This document shows positions 7,601 to 9,070 of a stretch of 9,070 nt of DNA, piece by piece. Position 1 is the stretch's first letter; every line of letters begins with the position of its first letter. The notes beneath the pieces are model-generated. The model was given only the letters and a program-made list of their open reading frames with translations, did not search any database and was not told the DNA's origin. A program made the position numbers and the translations under genes. This stretch comes from JAQVUB01 sp033809415 (GTDB taxonomy: Bacteria > Verrucomicrobiota > Lentisphaeria > Oligosphaerales > Oligosphaeraceae): contig JAPXLT010000196.1 in NCBI GenBank assembly GCA_033809415.1, forward strand, positions 1-9,070. Reading direction: 5' to 3'.

Positions 7601-8909
7601 GAATGCCAACCAACTGCCGGAATTTGTCTCCATTACCGGCGGTAACATGCAGGTTGTCGCCTTGACAAGCGGCGGTGAACTCTGGAAATGGGGGCGCGGA
7701 GCGCATGAATACGACCTGAATCAGTTCCAGCCGGTACCGGGCGGCTGGCCGAATGCAGCCAGAGATGAGACCTTTGGCACCTATTCCGTAGAACCATATA
7801 CCCACTGCCGGGTTGAATTGCTTTACGATGCACTTGCCGACGACCTGGTCAGCTGGCCGTCCGGTGTCTATACCCTGATGGCTGGACAAAACGTCACTCT
7901 CCATGCCGCATCGGCACCTCCCGGCAGGGTTTTTCAGAGATGGCTAAAAAATGGCGAGCAGATTTCGCAGAATCCTTTCCTCGAACTTCCGGTCAATGCA
8001 AGTTTCCGTCTCGAGGCCGTTTATGCGATTCAGGCGCCGGTGCTGGAGCTGGAGGATACCGGCGCGGATTCCGGCGCTGTTGCTGCGATGCCCTTGTTCC
8101 TCCGCTCAGCCTATACGGCCTATGAAGCATTTGATCTGCAAATCCGCTTCCCGGACACCTTGCGCTTCCGGGGCATCGACACCGAGCAAACCCAGATGAC
8201 GGAGGAGTCGATTTCATCCTTCTGGATAATACCCGCGACAGAAACTCGGGACGGCCTGGCGGAAGTCCGCATCATTGTACACCATCCGGAGGCGGTCTTC
8301 ACCGCTGGAAATACCCCCTTGGCGAAACTGCAATTCGAGCTGCCATGGGCCAGTGATGCCAGCTATACGATAACCCTAATGGACGTAACGGACAATCCTG
8401 CATTATCACGCCATTATGGTACCCGTGCCGACAAAACAGCCGGCGATTACGCACAGATCAGGACAGAAACCACCGTGGTGCAGGAAGAATTCAGCAGCGG
8501 CTGGATGTTCTACACGCCATTCGGCACATCTCCCTGCGAAAGCCTGGCTGACTGGGCTGATGCCCTTGCTCTGCAAGGCATTGACATCAGTCCCGTGGCC
8601 TGGGTTTGGGATGCTGCCGGCAACCGTTGGGTAAGCAGCACGGAGTTGCTGCCCAACCAGCCCCTGATGCTCTTTGTCGAACGCAGCGGCTTCAACCAAG
8701 CAGAACTCGATCAGACACCTTTCAGCACCACGCTCCACCCCGGCTGGAACCTGCTGTCCGTGCCGCAGGAGTTGCCCATTCCGGATGATGCCGTCATCAT
8801 TTTCGCCATCGGCAAAACCTGCTGCGAGATGCACCACAAGGAAACCCTGCAACCAAACACCCTGTACTGGGTCTTCCGGGAAGCCGACGCAAAAAACTAC
8901 CCGCCTTAA
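1698..8909 (+). CDS. giant secreted papain-like cysteine peptidase with one VCBS and two RCC1 propellers
   Basis: Residues 1-25 form a signal peptide: basic RRKHNR, a hydrophobic core, and VPA before Q26. Residues 65-335 are a C1A (papain)-like peptidase. QGTLGIC gives the oxyanion Gln78 and nucleophile Cys84, SHAVTIIGY gives His276, and NSWGTDWG gives Asn305. The papain Trp after the Cys is Gly, and the preceding disulfide Cys is Leu. Residues 500-905 carry seven FG-GAP/VCBS calcium motifs (starting at D512, 575, 622, 678, 730, 784 and 862), enough for one propeller. Then follow a fibronectin III-like domain (914-1018), an InlB B-repeat-like domain (1035-1112), an RCC1-like propeller with seven motifs (1112-1490), two InlB-like domains (1495-1580 and 1581-1665), a second seven-motif RCC1-like set (1665-2030), a fourth InlB-like domain (2034-2113), a cohesin-like beta domain (about 2114-2230) and two GW half-repeats to the end. 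No LPXTG, PEP-CTERM or membrane anchor was seen. An extracellular or cell-surface protease-adhesin is likely; the substrate is unknown. The domain calls rest on motifs read by eye. Confidence 0.92.
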   Translation: MMRRKHNRLCLMMLLLPFLIIRVPAQSGVPGATGLLELPPAEKERVLESFEVWEAAPTRAPLPARVVNTRYLPKVSSQGTLGICGSFVVYYYLYSYYFAKARNLAFRPDPETSPEYISSPAWGVLMAPHGVAAEGGTGFYMPWGASPLACIESIINIGALPWSEMPYNDGAGVPAEDKFYRQLPTAAQMKAALRYKGVRGTTLNAIDTPDGLQNLKRFLAQGNIAVVTWRSPLTTNMDSYPNPSESVIIDGVGEIGNVNNNVYAWPSEAAGRAPSHAVTIIGYDDNIPYRNKNGEECQGALLLVNSWGTDWGVSPAADIEAGFMWLGYEAVLTYKKLEGQAYAVAARSEDYQPALLGTVTFQDQTSNNWVTQITGFPVRWPSLFSFSANRHPLGIEFPSNAYITKSNAAQPDYAEYLLDLSNMAGNPFPALALQCNALTTPDPVGKISDLKIERREPAGDNWTESAVPDVDFAVQRFSDSYPAFSAGINMLQEHAIGFEDLHPQAGSSAWGDASGDGFPDLAIASLQKKANGTLENIHRVYLNNGTGGFQANPIALPIPASEYPRSALCELLWVDIDNDGDLDIVAVNGIATYIVKNNGNATFNLSATLPYSGGPGAVASADFDLDGRPDLAIAGTSETGTVILFQTSPDVFTPYRISMRDSENVAMGIYAPAMAVGDINGDVLPDLVASGKEAGVTQNLIWYQNNGNYTFTPRQLPLPALPHFSIAIADFDGDGCDDILYSAGNNSGQHLNGVLRGRNEGLPTSVGLQSGLPPLWGGRVLWADLNNDGQPEALIGGIEDDGYATPSVYGYGTLDLYPRDQYYRHYTCVLTWDSGEQQFQDSGMTLHSTVGFSGPSILSAVDFDKDGDIDLLSGGVLTTKADFYMGQGPGADICRVIFLENRACGYFGDDRPNTPPSVPVGLHATANGNGKVSFSWTPSADDSTPAGALRYLLQAGTASGQYNLCSGNAPAGLPGQLLKSPVTLRGLPAGKIYWRVRAIDAGGKMSAWSIEQSVTASGSEAPPTPGEPLPEVAPPDVTITVRSLDTNGSTAGGYVEGGGGASSGSTILLKAFPRDGWRFSHWEGEVYSPLARKTKMLVFSDAVVTARFVPDHNLLHTAAGHTALRDRNGHIWAWSDTFSEAKTGPAWLQAEDGLPALAAVGSQSATWLGVNDTRTFFGVSNGEHDTPDDDNKNFLRDSLMTVKGLDDFSWWSYSAYPEKTLAMWCSGNGYIVNHLGTNAAELDTISFYGSSASIHPSDWIVSQHDPNLVNLGIAQVACTDSFVLFLTHQAGVYAVGSNHCGQLGDNTTNAYADIAAVPGMPKFKAIAAGWDSDSQTAFALGLDFQGRVWSWGNNDYGQLGRGNQGGNVLSPQILPAFSSPVIALAAGNRHALVLTADDRVFAWGDNLFGQIGSGDVNGDGVLDQTIVTSPYKVPSLGTVICIAAADAHSLAMTDDGKLFGWGNNGCGQITGNSSADLWIPTPVPNPPTWQGSDSTLTTSVRSSADTPGSSTSYPGMGSVIPPAGTYPTRSGSTLPIKAINGERYQFSHWEGPVADPNNPETTLLLEEGDIQVCAVFTLSAETLALNISANPADAGSTLPALGEYELAKDSVQTFRALPKPQYAFKQWDSVTDLDDLARQSQFDWTLTGDLNLTAQFELRPFRTSPKPNIEGTTLSLTENGQIIWWTSKSNVYSQHTLDLGGVRILDVISKGLASVGNGLALGDNGRLYAWGNNSYGERGAGTAGSGYTYPDAYNLVLGPDGQALFTDAVRIFAGQHTRFAQCADGNLYVWGKMPVSGQSQPRPIQVPGLKDNAKVLDVIEATETSISTFLFLYDDGTVASWGDADFTGTGNPHPIPTQIPGLSNIRAVTAGNGVALALGQNGNVYVWGKSYAQNYTGCLGLGTNIKTQILPRRLTNLPVIKRIFVIGCSCYAIDQGGKLWIWGQNGWSYWHGVGSTEPTAYFTPTQHPNANQLPEFVSITGGNMQVVALTSGGELWKWGRGAHEYDLNQFQPVPGGWPNAARDETFGTYSVEPYTHCRVELLYDALADDLVSWPSGVYTLMAGQNVTLHAASAPPGRVFQRWLKNGEQISQNPFLELPVNASFRLEAVYAIQAPVLELEDTGADSGAVAAMPLFLRSAYTAYEAFDLQIRFPDTLRFRGIDTEQTQMTEESISSFWIIPATETRDGLAEVRIIVHHPEAVFTAGNTPLAKLQFELPWASDASYTITLMDVTDNPALSRHYGTRADKTAGDYAQIRTETTVVQEEFSSGWMFYTPFGTSPCESLADWADALALQGIDISPVAWVWDAAGNRWVSSTELLPNQPLMLFVERSGFNQAELDQTPFSTTLHPGWNLLSVPQELPIPDDAVIIFAIGKTCCEMHHKETLQPNTLYWVFREADAKNYPP

Positions 8910-9070
8910 CCGCACCCCGCACACCGCACCCCGCACACCGCACCCCGCACACCGCACACCGCACCCCGCACCCCGCACCCTGTCCCCTGCCACCCTGCAC
9001 CCTGCACCCCGCACCCCGCACCCCGCACCCCGCACCCCGCACCCCGCACCCCGCACCCCGCACCCCGCAC
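8910..9070. repeat. heptanucleotide tandem array (CCGCACC)n, continuing past the window edge
   Basis: The array begins at the first base after the TAA stop and fills the remaining 161 bp, about 22 whole units plus a partial one. The variants are CCGCACA (8917, 8931, 8945, 8952), CTGTCCC (8980), an 8-base unit (8987-8994) and CTGCACC (8995, 9002). From 9009 onward eight units are identical, suggesting recent expansion. It resembles the short tandemly repeated heptamers (STRR) described in cyanobacteria in form, though the motif and host differ. The minus strand reads GGGGTGC repeatedly, a G-quadruplex-type pattern. No terminator is visible between the stop codon and the array. Minus-strand open frames here (MRGAGCGV-type peptides) are artefacts of a stop-free heptamer. 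Confidence 0.95.

Noticed and set aside
8406..9056. 216-codon minus-strand open frame with RGAGCGV repeats
   Set aside because: The heptamer has no stop codon in any frame, so it always gives a long open frame; the rest lies antisense to the strongly supported large gene.
8910..9070. possible CRISPR array
   Set aside because: The units are 7 bp with no unique spacers; it is a simple tandem repeat.

Overview
The window holds the 3' end of one gene, a 768-bp intergenic stretch rich in repeats, one very large intact gene (1698-8909, 2,403 residues) and a heptanucleotide tandem array that runs off the right edge. Both genes are on the + strand and show similar moderately GC-rich coding sequence. 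No rRNA, tRNA, integrase, transposase or CRISPR array was seen. The organism cannot be fixed from sequence alone. A giant secreted protein combining a papain-like peptidase, FG-GAP/VCBS, RCC1 and InlB-type repeats, together with mosaic intergenic repeats and heptamer arrays, would fit the Planctomycetota-Verrucomicrobiota-Lentisphaerota group. That placement is an inference of modest confidence.

Layout. Positions 3-929 are the C-terminal part of a protein I do not recognise. Positions 930-1697 contain no convincing gene. Within them, 969-1595 is bounded by an inverted repeat (19 bp perfect, 23 of 24 bp overall) and contains a nested 17-bp perfect inverted repeat, GC-rich palindromes, a pair of related 24-bp modules around an 8-bp stem, and two 9-bp tandem arrays. 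This looks like a non-autonomous mobile element or a composite repeat island. Between it and the large gene lie two palindromes that could be regulatory, a weak candidate promoter and a good ribosome binding site.

The large gene encodes a secreted multidomain protein. In order: signal peptide; papain-family (C1A-like) cysteine peptidase with its Gln/Cys/His/Asn residues present; a seven-motif FG-GAP/VCBS calcium-binding propeller; a fibronectin type III-like domain; an InlB B-repeat-like domain; a first RCC1-like propeller with seven motifs; two more InlB-like domains; a second RCC1-like propeller with seven motifs; a fourth InlB-like domain; a cohesin-like beta domain; and a C-terminal duplicated 'GW' module. 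The simplest reading is a peptidase joined to a long extracellular display or adhesion scaffold. There is no operon partner in view, so substrate and partner remain unknown.

After the stop codon, (CCGCACC)n fills 8910-9070. Its minus strand has regularly spaced GGGG tracts suited to G-quadruplex formation. The most unusual features are the three-propeller peptidase architecture, the repeat-bounded intergenic block and the G4-prone array fused to the gene's 3' end.
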